Position numbers and translations under genes: made by a program. Shown here in pieces: positions 40,773-48,564 of a stretch of DNA of 64,000 bases. This DNA comes from Massilia sp. PDC64 (lineage in GTDB: Bacteria > Pseudomonadota > Gammaproteobacteria > Burkholderiales > Burkholderiaceae_D): positions 272,628 through 336,627 of the forward strand of contig NZ_FMZS01000011.1 of assembly GCF_900101265.1 (NCBI RefSeq). Reading direction: 5' to 3'. Every line of letters starts with the position of its first letter. Within the stretch, counting starts at the first letter, position 1. Under the pieces are notes generated by a model. That model did not search any database. It was not told where the DNA came from and saw only the letters and a list, made by a program, of their open reading frames with translations.

Positions 40773-42104
40773 TCAGGCGGGAAAGCGCAGCCTGAACACG
40801 GTGCGTTCGCCCGGCACGCTGTCCACCTCCGCCGTGCCGCCGTGCAGGCGCATGATGGCGCGCACGATCGACAGGCCGAGACCCACCGAACTGCCGGCGC
40901 CGCGTGCCGCGTCGGCCCGGTAATAGCGTTCAAACACGCGCCCGAGATGTTCCGGCGCGATGCCGTCGCCGCTGTTGTGCACCGACAGCGTGACCCACTC
41001 GCCGTCGCCGTGCGCCGCCAGGCCGACGACGCCGCCCGGCGGCGTGTGCGCGATCGCGTTCGACACGAGGTTGTTGACGGCGCGCCGCAGCAGCACGGGG
41101 TCCGCGCGCACCTGCAGGTCGCCGACGTCGTCGAGGCCGAAGCGGATGCCCTTGTCCTCGGCCACCATCTCGAAGTATTCGCGGATGTGCTCCAGCTCCG
41201 CGCGCACGTCGAGCGGGTTGCTCGCCAGCGCCAGCTGGGCGTTGTCGGCGCGCGCCAGGAACAGTGTGTTTTCGATCATGCGCGCCAGCCGCTCGTATTC
41301 CTCCAGGTTCGACGCCAGCAAGGTCTGGTACTCGTCCGCCGTGCGCTCGCGCGCGAGCGCGACCTGCGTCTGCATCATCAGGGCGTTGACGGGCGTGCGC
41401 AGGTCGTGCGCGAGGTCGGCGGCAAAGCCCGACAGGCGCTGCACGCCCTCCTCCAGCCGGTCGAGCATCGCGTTGAACGCGACGGCCAGCGCGCGCAGTT
41501 CGGCCGGCAGTTCGGCGGCGGGCATGCGCACCGCGAGACGCTGGGCGTGGATCGCGTCGGCGCGGGCGATCACCCCGTACAGCGGCCGCAAGCCCCGCTT
41601 CACGGCCACGAAGCCGAGGCCCGCCGCGACGAGCGTGCCCGCCACGAGGGCGCCCAGCAGGTCGAGCGCGTAGCGGCGCAGGATCGCGAGCCGGTCCGAG
41701 CGCGTGCGCACGAGCGTCACGCGCAGCGGGGCCGCGTGGTCGCCAGCCAGCACGGCGACGACGCGCTTCGAGCCCTGCGCGTCGTCGCGCGCGGCGATGT
41801 CGGCCGGGTTGGGATCGCGCCCCAGCGGCACGGCCGGCACGTGGCCGTCGTGCGCCGCCACCTGCAAGGTCACGCCGTCCTGGCCAATGGCGCGCGCCAG
41901 GACGGTGGGGTCGTGCCCCGGCAACGCACCCAGCAACTGGCGCGCCAGCTGGGCCTTGTTCAGCAGGTCCGCATCGTCGCGCCGGCCCATCTGGTGCGCC
42001 AGCGTCTGGTACAGGTAGGCGCCCACCGCCACGAACACGGCGGCGGCGATGGCGGCGAACAGCAGGCCGAGGCGCAGAGCGATCGACATCGGACGCGCAG
42101 TCAC
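40773..42104 (-). CDS. Heavy-metal-type sensor histidine kinase
   Basis: 443 residues from GTG 42104, which overlaps the response-regulator stop (GTGA); ATG 42089 is a possible alternative. Two membrane segments (about 10-30 and 165-190) enclose a 130-residue periplasmic sensor. A HAMP linker follows (GLRPLYGVIARADAIHAQRLAVRMP). The H-box AADLAHDLRTPVNALMMQTQ holds the phospho-accepting His. The ATPase domain has N-box NNLVSNAIAHTP, the G1 region HNSGDGIAPEHLGRVFERYY and G2 GLGLSIVRAI. This is the CusS/IrlS/CopS class that responds to copper, silver or cadmium. The neighbouring CzcE-like gene supports metal sensing. Confidence 0.92.
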   Translation of the reverse strand: MTARPMSIALRLGLLFAAIAAAVFVAVGAYLYQTLAHQMGRRDDADLLNKAQLARQLLGALPGHDPTVLARAIGQDGVTLQVAAHDGHVPAVPLGRDPNPADIAARDDAQGSKRVVAVLAGDHAAPLRVTLVRTRSDRLAILRRYALDLLGALVAGTLVAAGLGFVAVKRGLRPLYGVIARADAIHAQRLAVRMPAAELPAELRALAVAFNAMLDRLEEGVQRLSGFAADLAHDLRTPVNALMMQTQVALARERTADEYQTLLASNLEEYERLARMIENTLFLARADNAQLALASNPLDVRAELEHIREYFEMVAEDKGIRFGLDDVGDLQVRADPVLLRRAVNNLVSNAIAHTPPGGVVGLAAHGDGEWVTLSVHNSGDGIAPEHLGRVFERYYRADAARGAGSSVGLGLSIVRAIMRLHGGTAEVDSVPGERTVFRLRFPA

Positions 42105-42772
42105 TCGCGCTCTTCCATCAGGTAGCCCATGCCGCGCACCGTGTGGATCAGCTTCACGGGATAGGGATCGTCCACCTTCGTGCGCAAGCGCCGGATGGCG
42201 ACGTCGACGACGTTCGTATCCGAATCGAAGTTCATGTCCCACACCTGCGACGAGATCAGCGACCGCGACAGCACCTCGCCCTGGCGCCGCGCCAGCAGCA
42301 CGAGCAGCGCGTATTCCTTCGGCGTGAGGTCGATGCGCCTGCCGGCGCGCGTGACGCGGTGGCGGCGCAGGTCGATCTCGAGATCCGCGATGGCGAGGAT
42401 CTCGGGCTCGCGCGTGGGCACGCGCCGCAGCAGGGTGCGCACCCGGGCGAGCAGTTCGGCGAACGCGAACGGTTTTACCAGGTAGTCGTCCGCGCCGAGC
42501 TCCAGGCCGCGCACGCGGTCCGCGACGTCGTCGCGCGCCGTCAGGTACAGCACGGGCGTCTCCTTCTGCTCGCGCAGCCTGGACAGCACCGTCCAGCCGT
42601 CCATCGCCGGCAGCATGACGTCGAGCACGACCAGGTCGTAGTCGTGCTCCAGCGCCAGGTGCAGCCCGTCCGGCCCGGTGCGCGCGAGGTCGGCATTGAA
42701 GCCGGACTCACGCAAGCCCTTGTGCAGGTAGTCGCCCGTCTTGGGCTCGTCTTCGACGATCAGAATGCGCAT
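42101..42772 (-). CDS. OmpR-family response regulator (CusR/CopR-like)
   Basis: 223 residues from ATG 42772 with GGAGG 6 bases upstream. The receiver domain has MRILIVEDEPKTGDYLHKGL, the phospho-accepting Asp in LVVLDVMLPAMDGW near residue 51 and the conserved Lys in DYLVKPFAFAELLARV. The C-terminal winged helix is complete (SRSLISSQVWDMNFDSDTNVVDVAIRRLRTK). It closely follows the CusR/CopR/IrlR subgroup. It is cotranscribed with the kinase and divergent from the CzcE-DUF305-YncE genes, with a matching repeat array between. Confidence 0.95.
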   Translation of the reverse strand: MRILIVEDEPKTGDYLHKGLRESGFNADLARTGPDGLHLALEHDYDLVVLDVMLPAMDGWTVLSRLREQKETPVLYLTARDDVADRVRGLELGADDYLVKPFAFAELLARVRTLLRRVPTREPEILAIADLEIDLRRHRVTRAGRRIDLTPKEYALLVLLARRQGEVLSRSLISSQVWDMNFDSDTNVVDVAIRRLRTKVDDPYPVKLIHTVRGMGYLMEERE

Positions 42773-42815
42773 GGTTCCTCCTGCGGACATTGTGCCGCAA
42801 TTCACGGCCCTGCTG

Positions 42816-42855
42816 GATGACAGGTGCGCCATCGGACTGTCATCGAATTGTCATG
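42816..42855. promoter_or_regulatory. CusR/CopR-like operator with repeated TGTCAT half-sites
   Basis: GATGACAG (42816-42823) and CTGTCATC (42837-42844) are exact complements. A further TGTCATG starts at 42849, giving two TGTCAT half-sites 11 bp apart, the helical spacing of OmpR-family dimers. Known CusR/CopR boxes contain ATGACA and TGTCAT half-sites. It lies midway between the regulator and the CzcE-like gene. Confidence 0.55.
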
Positions 42856-42923
42856 TTCGGGTCACCCTCGCGTCAGCGGCACGTTTGCAGAATGCGTCCA
42901 TCCCAACCACGAAGGAGAATCGC

Positions 42924-43268
42924 ATGACCCCGCTGACCCGCACCCTCGCCCTGTCCATCCTCGCCCTCGCCGCTTTTGCCACCGGCACGGCCGGCGCCAC
43001 GCCGCGCCCGAGCATGCCGATGGACTTCGGCCGCGTCGTCATGAGCGACGTGGCCGACCGCGATGTCACCGTCGACGCCTCGACCCGCTGGGTCAACGTC
43101 ACCAACGGCCAGACCGTGCGTTTCACGGTGGGCGGCCAGCGCTTCACCTTTGTCTTCGACGCCTGGCCCACCACGGATTCCATCCCGCTGTCGGCCATCG
43201 CACCGAAGGGCGTGACCGTGCCGGACGTGCGGGTCTATATCGCCCCCAATCCGCTGTACCAGGACTGA
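42924..43268 (+). CDS. CzcE-like periplasmic heavy-metal-binding protein
   Basis: 114 residues from ATG 42924, with AAGGAGA 6 bases upstream. The signal peptide ends at AGA-T (about residue 25). The mature region has the CzcE-family pattern DFGRVVMSDVADRDVTVDASTRWVNVTNGQTVRFTVGG and FTFVFDAWPTTDSIPLSAIAP. CzcE of Cupriavidus metallidurans is a periplasmic copper-binding protein that changes shape on binding. Here it is the first gene divergent from a Cus-type two-component system, so it is probably copper- or silver-induced. A 4-bp gap separates it from the DUF305 gene. Confidence 0.85.
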   Translation: MTPLTRTLALSILALAAFATGTAGATPRPSMPMDFGRVVMSDVADRDVTVDASTRWVNVTNGQTVRFTVGGQRFTFVFDAWPTTDSIPLSAIAPKGVTVPDVRVYIAPNPLYQD

Positions 43269-43272
43269 TGCC

Positions 43273-43662
43273 ATGAAAACCCTCGTCGCCAGGCTGGCAC
43301 TGTGCGCCGCCACCGCCGCCAGCGCCCAGCACATGCACGGGACGCCCGCCCCCGCCACGTTCGTGGCCAGCAGCGACAAACCGTTTGCCGCGCTGATGAA
43401 CGATGCGATGGCGATCATGGACCGCGACATGGCCGCCGCGCCCATGAACGGCGAGCCGGGCCACGACTTCGTCACGATGATGATGCCGCACCACCAGGGC
43501 GCCATCGACATGGCGAAGGCCGTGCTGCTGCACACGCAGGACCCGGAATTGCGCAACCTGGCGCTCGGCATCATCGCCGAGCAGCAGAACGAAATCAACG
43601 TGATGCGGGCGTGGCTCGAGCGTCATCCCGCTGCGAAAAGGAGTCAGCATGAACACCATTAA
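43273..43662 (+). CDS. DUF305 family periplasmic protein
   Basis: 129 residues with a signal peptide ending at SAQ-H. DUF305 (ferritin-like four-helix) signature: FAALMNDAMAIMDRDMAAAP, GHDFVTMMMPHHQGAIDMAKAVL with the paired His and Met residues, and LALGIIAEQQNEINVMRAWL. The mature ends are His/Met-rich (QHMHG at the start, QHEHH at the end), suggesting binding of copper or another soft metal. DUF305 genes commonly lie in copper-resistance clusters. Its end overlaps the YncE-like gene by 14 bp, so they are translationally coupled. Confidence 0.9.
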   Translation: MKTLVARLALCAATAASAQHMHGTPAPATFVASSDKPFAALMNDAMAIMDRDMAAAPMNGEPGHDFVTMMMPHHQGAIDMAKAVLLHTQDPELRNLALGIIAEQQNEINVMRAWLERHPAAKRSQHEHH

Positions 43663-45046
43663 CCGGCTGGCGGCAACGGCTGCCGCCCTCACCGTCGCGC
43701 AGGCGGCGTTTGCCCTGCCCGCGGCCACCGACCGCGTGTACACGGCCGACCAGAACACGAATACGGTCTCCGTGTTCGACCCGTCCAGCAACCGCCTGCT
43801 GGGCCAGATCGTGCTGGGCAACCAGCGCCCCGACGTGCTGTCGCCGCTGTACCGCGGCGAGATCAACGTGCACGGCCTCGGCTTCTCGCCGGACCACAAG
43901 ACCCTGGTCGCCATCTCGAACGGGTCCAATTCCGTGACGTTCATCGACACCGCGACGAACAAGGTCAAGGGCAAGACGTACGTGGGACGCTCGCCCCACG
44001 AAGGCTTCTTCACGGCCGACGGCAAGGAAGTGTGGGTCGTCGTGCGCGGCGAGGACTACATTTCCGTCATCGATCCGCACACGTACAAGGAAACGCGCCG
44101 CATCCCGACGGCCGTGGGGCCTGGCATGGTCCAGTTCCTGCCGGACGGGAAGCTGGCGTTCGCCGTGTCCAGCTTCACGCCCGAGGTCGACGTCATCGAC
44201 GTGAAAACGCACAAGGTGATCAAGCGGATCCCCGTCGTCAGCCCGTTCTCGCCGTTCCTGCAGTTCACGCCGGACTACCGCGAGATGTGGATGACGCACA
44301 AGGACGTCGGCAAGGTCACGCGCATCGACACGCGCACGTTCCAGGTGACGGGCGTGATCGACACCGGCTTCATCACGAACCACCTCGCGTTCGCCCACAT
44401 CGGCGGCAAGACGCTTGCGTACGTGACGGTCGGCGGCGAGAACGTCGTGAAAGTCTACACGACGGACAAGGACGCCCAGCTCGTCGCCACGATCCCGACG
44501 GGCGCGCTGCCGCACGGGATCTGGACGGCGGACGACAGCAGCCGCGTCTACGTGGGCCTGGAAAACGGCGACGGCGTCGACGTGATCGACCCGGCCGTCA
44601 ACAAGGTCGTCGCACACATGCCCGGCGGGCAGGCGCCGCAGGCCCTCGTCTACCTGTCGCACGTGGCGGCGCCGGGCAGCGCGGACAACCTGAGCCCGCG
44701 GATCAACCAGGATGCCGTGAACATCCCGCTGGCCGCGCGCGACGGCGCCGTGGCGCGCGGCTTCGTCGTCGCGCGCCAGCTGGGCGTCGTGGATGCGCTC
44801 GAGGTCAACGTGTTCAAGCTCAAGCCCGCGACGCAGTATGGCGTGTATCTCGGCGGCCAGGCGGTCGGCACCCTGCGCACAGATGCGAAGGGCAATGCGA
44901 ACGGCACGATGATCGGACCGGTGCGGTCCTTCACGCGGCCGGACGCGAGACCGGGCAACAGCGCGCCGGACCAGGCCGGCGGCAAGATCCTGATCATGGA
45001 GGGCGATGCTGCGCCCTCCCCGGCCGCCGCCGTGCTGGCGGGCTGA
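43649..45046 (+). CDS. YncE/cytochrome-D1-like beta-propeller protein, exported
   Basis: 465 residues from ATG 43649 with AAAAGGAG 7 bases upstream. The signal peptide ends near AFA-L. A seven-bladed propeller of YVTN/YncE repeats follows, with DRVYTADQNTNTVSVFDPSSNRLLGQIVLG, NSVTFIDTATNKVKGKTYVG, DYISVIDPHTYKETRRIPT and VDVIDPAVNKVVAHMPGG. The last 110 residues are outside the repeat and end with ILIMEGDAAPSPAAAVLAG. Such propellers are found with copper-resistance and nitrite-reductase genes; haem or metal binding is not evident here. It is the third gene of the putative metal-response operon. Confidence 0.85.
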   Translation: MNTINRLAATAAALTVAQAAFALPAATDRVYTADQNTNTVSVFDPSSNRLLGQIVLGNQRPDVLSPLYRGEINVHGLGFSPDHKTLVAISNGSNSVTFIDTATNKVKGKTYVGRSPHEGFFTADGKEVWVVVRGEDYISVIDPHTYKETRRIPTAVGPGMVQFLPDGKLAFAVSSFTPEVDVIDVKTHKVIKRIPVVSPFSPFLQFTPDYREMWMTHKDVGKVTRIDTRTFQVTGVIDTGFITNHLAFAHIGGKTLAYVTVGGENVVKVYTTDKDAQLVATIPTGALPHGIWTADDSSRVYVGLENGDGVDVIDPAVNKVVAHMPGGQAPQALVYLSHVAAPGSADNLSPRINQDAVNIPLAARDGAVARGFVVARQLGVVDALEVNVFKLKPATQYGVYLGGQAVGTLRTDAKGNANGTMIGPVRSFTRPDARPGNSAPDQAGGKILIMEGDAAPSPAAAVLAG

Positions 45047-45051
45047 CGCCG

Positions 45052-48033
45052 TCAGAACTTGTAGCGGGCCCCCAGCATGTAGCGCGGCCCGCCCGTCGTG
45101 ACGGACAGGACCTGCATGTCGGTGCGGCCGTGCTGGCGCTGGTGCGCGTCGGTCAGGTTGATCGCCTCGAGCGACAGGCTCAGGTTCTCGTTGACGTTGT
45201 ACCCGATCGACAGGTCGACCTGCCCGTACGGTTCGACATAGCCCGGATTGGCGCGGTTGTTCTCGGCCACGGTCGACAGGAACTGCCCGCGCCAGTTGTA
45301 CGCGAGGCGGACGGACAGGTTCTTGTCTTCGTAGATACCGACCACGTTGGCCGAGTTCGACAAACCGATCAGCGCGAACTGCGGCCCCACGCCCGCGTTG
45401 TTGTACGTGAGGTCGGATTTCACGTACGTGTAGTTCGCCTGGAAGCCGAAGCCGTTGTCGAACATGTGCTGCCAGTTGACCTCCGCGCCCTTCAGCGACG
45501 ACTTGTTCTGGTTGACGATCGTCGACACGTTGTACGGCAGGCCCGGGTCGCCGGGGATGCCGCTGATGACGCCCGTCAGGTTGCCCGAACCCGTCACGCC
45601 CGTGCGCGTGACTCCCGGCTGGCCGTCGAAGTTGGCGAGGATGTAGTTGCGCAGGCAGTCCGTGTCCGTCTTCGCGCAGCCCGCGGCGACGGCGGCGTTG
45701 TAGTACTTGCCGCCGAGCGGCGTGGTGGCCGTCGTCGACGCCTCGGTCAAGGTCACCTGGCCGGCATACCCCTTCAGGTCCTTGTGGTACAGGCCCAGCG
45801 ACACCATGCTCTGCTTCGTGTAGTACCACTCGGCCGACAGGTCCAGGTTCTTCGACTTCACCGGCGTCAGGCCCGGATTGCCGCGGGTGACGTTGGTGCC
45901 GGTCGAATACGCGACCGTGCCGTACGAGGCGCCGCCCTGGATCTGGTCCCAGCGCGGCCGGCCGATCGTCACGCCGTAGCTCGCCCGCACCTTCAGGTTC
46001 GAACGCAGGTCGATGTCCCAGTCGAACGTCGGCAGCCAGTTGTGGTATTCGCCGCGCTGCGTCTCCTTCGCGCCCGGCGCGAACACGATCGGCAACTCGT
46101 TCTGCGCCACCCAGTTGACCTTGACCGGCACGCTGACGACGGCGTCCGATTCGACCGTCGTCTTTTCATAGCGCAGGCCGATCCCCGTGTGCATCGGCAG
46201 CGCCGTGTCCCATTCGGTGTTGAACTGGCCGTACAGCGCATTCGACTTCTCGCGCAGGGTGCGCACTTCGGACGGATTGGACAGGCTCGGCGTGAACAGG
46301 GCCGGGTTGCCCACGACCTTGATGGCGTTCTCGCGCACCTTGGGGAAGTCGATCACCATCAGCGTGTTGTACAGGCGCGGGTCGTCCGAGCCACCCAGCT
46401 TGCTGAAGTACTGGCGCAGGTCGGTCGGCTGCCACAGCGACTGGTCGTAGACCTTGGCCGCGTTGGCATGGCCGCCCGGCGCCGTGCCCTGCCACGCATC
46501 CTGCTGCACATGCTGGAACGCGGAATTGAACCGCGCCCGCGTCGAGCCCACGCCGAAGTTCAGGTTCGACGACGAGCCGATATTCAGCTTGCCGCCCGCC
46601 TGGACCTGGTCGATCGTCTGCTTCACGGCCGCGTCCTGGAACCACGAACCCGCGACCTCGTAGCCCATCGGCGTGACGTCCGTGTACATCACCGGCATCT
46701 CGTGCGTGAAATCGACGCCGGTCGTGTTGCGGCCGAAGCTGGCCGTGGCGAGGTCGTTGTTGACGCCGAACGGGCTGTCGGAGCCGGACTGCGCGACGGA
46801 GTGGTGCGCGTCGAGCGACAGGCGCAGGCCGGAATTCACGCGGTACTGGGTGTTGAAGCCGGTCGACTTCAAGGTGGAGACGGTGGCGTAGTCGTGGCCG
46901 TTCATCGCCAGGTCCTGCAGCTTGACCTGTTCCTCGTACACCGTCGGCGAGGCGACGGGACCCGTCACCCACGTGCTGGTCTGCTGGGGCGGATGGTTGA
47001 ACCAGGCCGCCAGCTCGGCGCCCAGGGTCTGCACCTTGTTGCGGGCATACGTGTAGTCCAGCGTGCTGTTCCAGTCGCGGGTCGGGCGGAACTGCAGGGT
47101 CAGCTGGCCGTTGGTGCGCTGGCGCTGCGAGCCGGTCACGAAATACGAGATGTTCTGCGGCACCTGGTAGAGCTGGCCCGGCTGCGGCGGATTGGTGACG
47201 CCTTTGCCGTCGACAGGAATCGTCCCGGTGGCGCCCGACGCGTCGCCCGCGAGGAACGGACCGTTCCAGCCGCCCGCGATGGCGGCCTGGTTGAAGCCGG
47301 AATTGCGCGACTGGTAGCTGGCGCTCAGCGATACGCCGAAGATGTCCCCTGCGCCGAACTTGCGGCTGAAGAGGCCGGACACCTCGGGCGTCACCTTGCG
47401 GCCCGCCAGCTGGTCGGGCAGGTTGTCGTTCGAGCGGTCGTACACCGTCTTGATGCCGATGCTGTTCAGGTTGCCGAGGTCCAGCGGCTTGCCCGTCATG
47501 ATGTTCACCGTCGCGCCGATGCCACCCGGCGGCGTGTCCGCGCGCGCGCTCTTGTACACCTGGATCTGCGACACGGCTTCCGACGCCAGGTTCGAGAAGT
47601 CGAACGAGCGGCTGCCGCGGTCGCCCAGGTTCGCGGTCGGCATCTGGCGGCCGTTCAGCAGGACCAGGTTCAGGTCCGGCCCCACGCCGCGCACGGTCAC
47701 CTGGGCGCCCTCGCCGCGGTTGCGGTCGATCGATACGCCCGAGATGCGCTGCAGCGCTTCCGCCAGGTTCGTATCCGGGAACTTGCCGATGTCGTCGGCG
47801 ACGATGCCGTCGACGATGCCGTCGGAATTGCGCTTCAGGTTCAGGGTCGATTGCATCGACGCGCGCACGCCGGTGACGACGACCGTGGGTGCGGCGTCGG
47901 TCGGTGTGGCGGCGCCCTGCGCCTCCTGCCCGTGCGCCGGCAGGACCAGCGCCGCACAGGCGCCCGCGACGGCGAGTGCGATCGCCCGGCGGCGGGTTTG
48001 GGGAAAAGCACTTCTACGCTTGGCATTGTTCAT
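45052..48033 (-). CDS. TonB-dependent receptor (large, carbohydrate-type)
   Basis: 993 residues, starting after AAGGAGACGAG. The signal peptide ends near PAHGQ, followed by a TonB-box-like PTVVVTGVRASMQSTLNLKRN. The plug contains ADDIGKFPDTNLAEALQRISGVSIDRNRGEGAQ..RGVGPDLNLVLLNGRQMP, the hallmark of the large receptors of Xanthomonas/Caulobacter/Massilia that import oligosaccharides. The barrel ends RYMLGARYKF with C-terminal Phe. It is divergent from the semialdehyde dehydrogenase across a 531-bp control region. The transported sugar is not known; pectic or xylan-derived acids would fit the neighbour. Confidence 0.93.
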   Translation of the reverse strand: MNNAKRRSAFPQTRRRAIALAVAGACAALVLPAHGQEAQGAATPTDAAPTVVVTGVRASMQSTLNLKRNSDGIVDGIVADDIGKFPDTNLAEALQRISGVSIDRNRGEGAQVTVRGVGPDLNLVLLNGRQMPTANLGDRGSRSFDFSNLASEAVSQIQVYKSARADTPPGGIGATVNIMTGKPLDLGNLNSIGIKTVYDRSNDNLPDQLAGRKVTPEVSGLFSRKFGAGDIFGVSLSASYQSRNSGFNQAAIAGGWNGPFLAGDASGATGTIPVDGKGVTNPPQPGQLYQVPQNISYFVTGSQRQRTNGQLTLQFRPTRDWNSTLDYTYARNKVQTLGAELAAWFNHPPQQTSTWVTGPVASPTVYEEQVKLQDLAMNGHDYATVSTLKSTGFNTQYRVNSGLRLSLDAHHSVAQSGSDSPFGVNNDLATASFGRNTTGVDFTHEMPVMYTDVTPMGYEVAGSWFQDAAVKQTIDQVQAGGKLNIGSSSNLNFGVGSTRARFNSAFQHVQQDAWQGTAPGGHANAAKVYDQSLWQPTDLRQYFSKLGGSDDPRLYNTLMVIDFPKVRENAIKVVGNPALFTPSLSNPSEVRTLREKSNALYGQFNTEWDTALPMHTGIGLRYEKTTVESDAVVSVPVKVNWVAQNELPIVFAPGAKETQRGEYHNWLPTFDWDIDLRSNLKVRASYGVTIGRPRWDQIQGGASYGTVAYSTGTNVTRGNPGLTPVKSKNLDLSAEWYYTKQSMVSLGLYHKDLKGYAGQVTLTEASTTATTPLGGKYYNAAVAAGCAKTDTDCLRNYILANFDGQPGVTRTGVTGSGNLTGVISGIPGDPGLPYNVSTIVNQNKSSLKGAEVNWQHMFDNGFGFQANYTYVKSDLTYNNAGVGPQFALIGLSNSANVVGIYEDKNLSVRLAYNWRGQFLSTVAENNRANPGYVEPYGQVDLSIGYNVNENLSLSLEAINLTDAHQRQHGRTDMQVLSVTTGGPRYMLGARYKF

Positions 48034-48259
48034 CTCGTCTCCTTGTTGTTGTGGAAAAGAACACCGCGCCCGGCAATGCGGTGCGGGGGTACTGCGGCTG
48101 CAAAAGGGCGTGCAAGGCCATCCGGGGATCCGTGGCGGATCCCGGTCGACAGGGCTTGCTGGGAGTCAGGTCGTGCGCGTCAGGTCGCGCGGGTGCGGTG
48201 CTGGATCGTCATGTCATCCTCTCGTTTTTCTGTTTTCTAGATGGTAGAACGCTCGCCAA

Positions 48260-48275
48260 ATGATTGCGTTAACAA
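48260..48275. promoter_or_regulatory. Possible site for the hexarate LacI regulator
   Basis: ATGATTGCGTTAACAA matches operator site 1 (ATGATTGCGCAATCAT) in its first nine bases and 12 of 16 overall. It would link the dehydrogenase at 48565 to the garD/kdgD regulator. One such 9-bp match is not rare in 64 kb, so this is tentative. Confidence 0.25.
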
Positions 48276-48280
48276 ACAGG

Positions 48281-48307
48281 AAGTGCTTCTTGGCTAAAGC
48301 ACTTTTT
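48281..48307 (+). terminator. Hairpin AAGTGCTT-N8-AAGCACTT with T run
   Basis: A perfect 8-bp stem with an 8-base loop runs into five T on the plus strand. It lies 258 bp before the dehydrogenase start in a divergent region. It would therefore act as an attenuator or block plus-strand readthrough, and does not end a known gene. It could also be a protein site. Confidence 0.35.
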
Positions 48308-48435
48308 GTTAAAAAAATGTTTATTAAATATAAAATGCTAATGTAAATATCAAACAAGCCAGTGACCAATCACTTTTTTCGCACGACCGATACCGTAAAA
48401 TGTATCGTTATCCCGAGCGCATGATGTACGCTACC

Positions 48436-48451
48436 AATGTTTGCTAACATT
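48436..48451. promoter_or_regulatory. Inverted repeat AATGTT-TGCT-AACATT
   Basis: Perfect 6-bp arms around a 4-bp centre, 114 bp before the dehydrogenase ATG. Placement suits an operator near the promoter of that gene. Binding protein unknown. Confidence 0.35.
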
Positions 48452-48564
48452 CGTGTTATGCGCAAACAGTCACACCGGTTTCACACGGTGTTAAGCAAAC
48501 AATCCGCAGCGGTGCGATCATTGCGTTCTACGTATCCGATAACCCATAGAGGACCGACGCACCC

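Larger units (their letters stand above)
48034..48564. other. 531-bp divergent control region with AT-rich core
   Basis: No gene is supported. Bases from about 48240 to 48460 are distinctly AT-rich compared with the flanks. I see an operator-like match at 48260, a hairpin at 48281-48307 and an inverted repeat at 48436-48451. The region must supply promoters for the TonB receptor (minus) and the dehydrogenase (plus). It shares CGTTAACAAA (48267-48276) with the receptor upstream region at 38783-38792. Confidence 0.5.

Noticed and set aside
43595..45829. Long minus-strand open frame opposite the metal operon
   Set aside because: Mirror frame of DUF305, YncE-like and receptor genes; low-complexity Arg/His/Asp composition and no recognisable domain.
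44032..48240. A 1,402-codon open frame on the plus strand across the YncE-like gene and the TonB receptor gene
   Set aside because: It is antisense or out of frame to two well-supported genes, has Arg/Ala/His-rich composition typical of shadow frames in high-GC DNA, and no ribosome-binding site.
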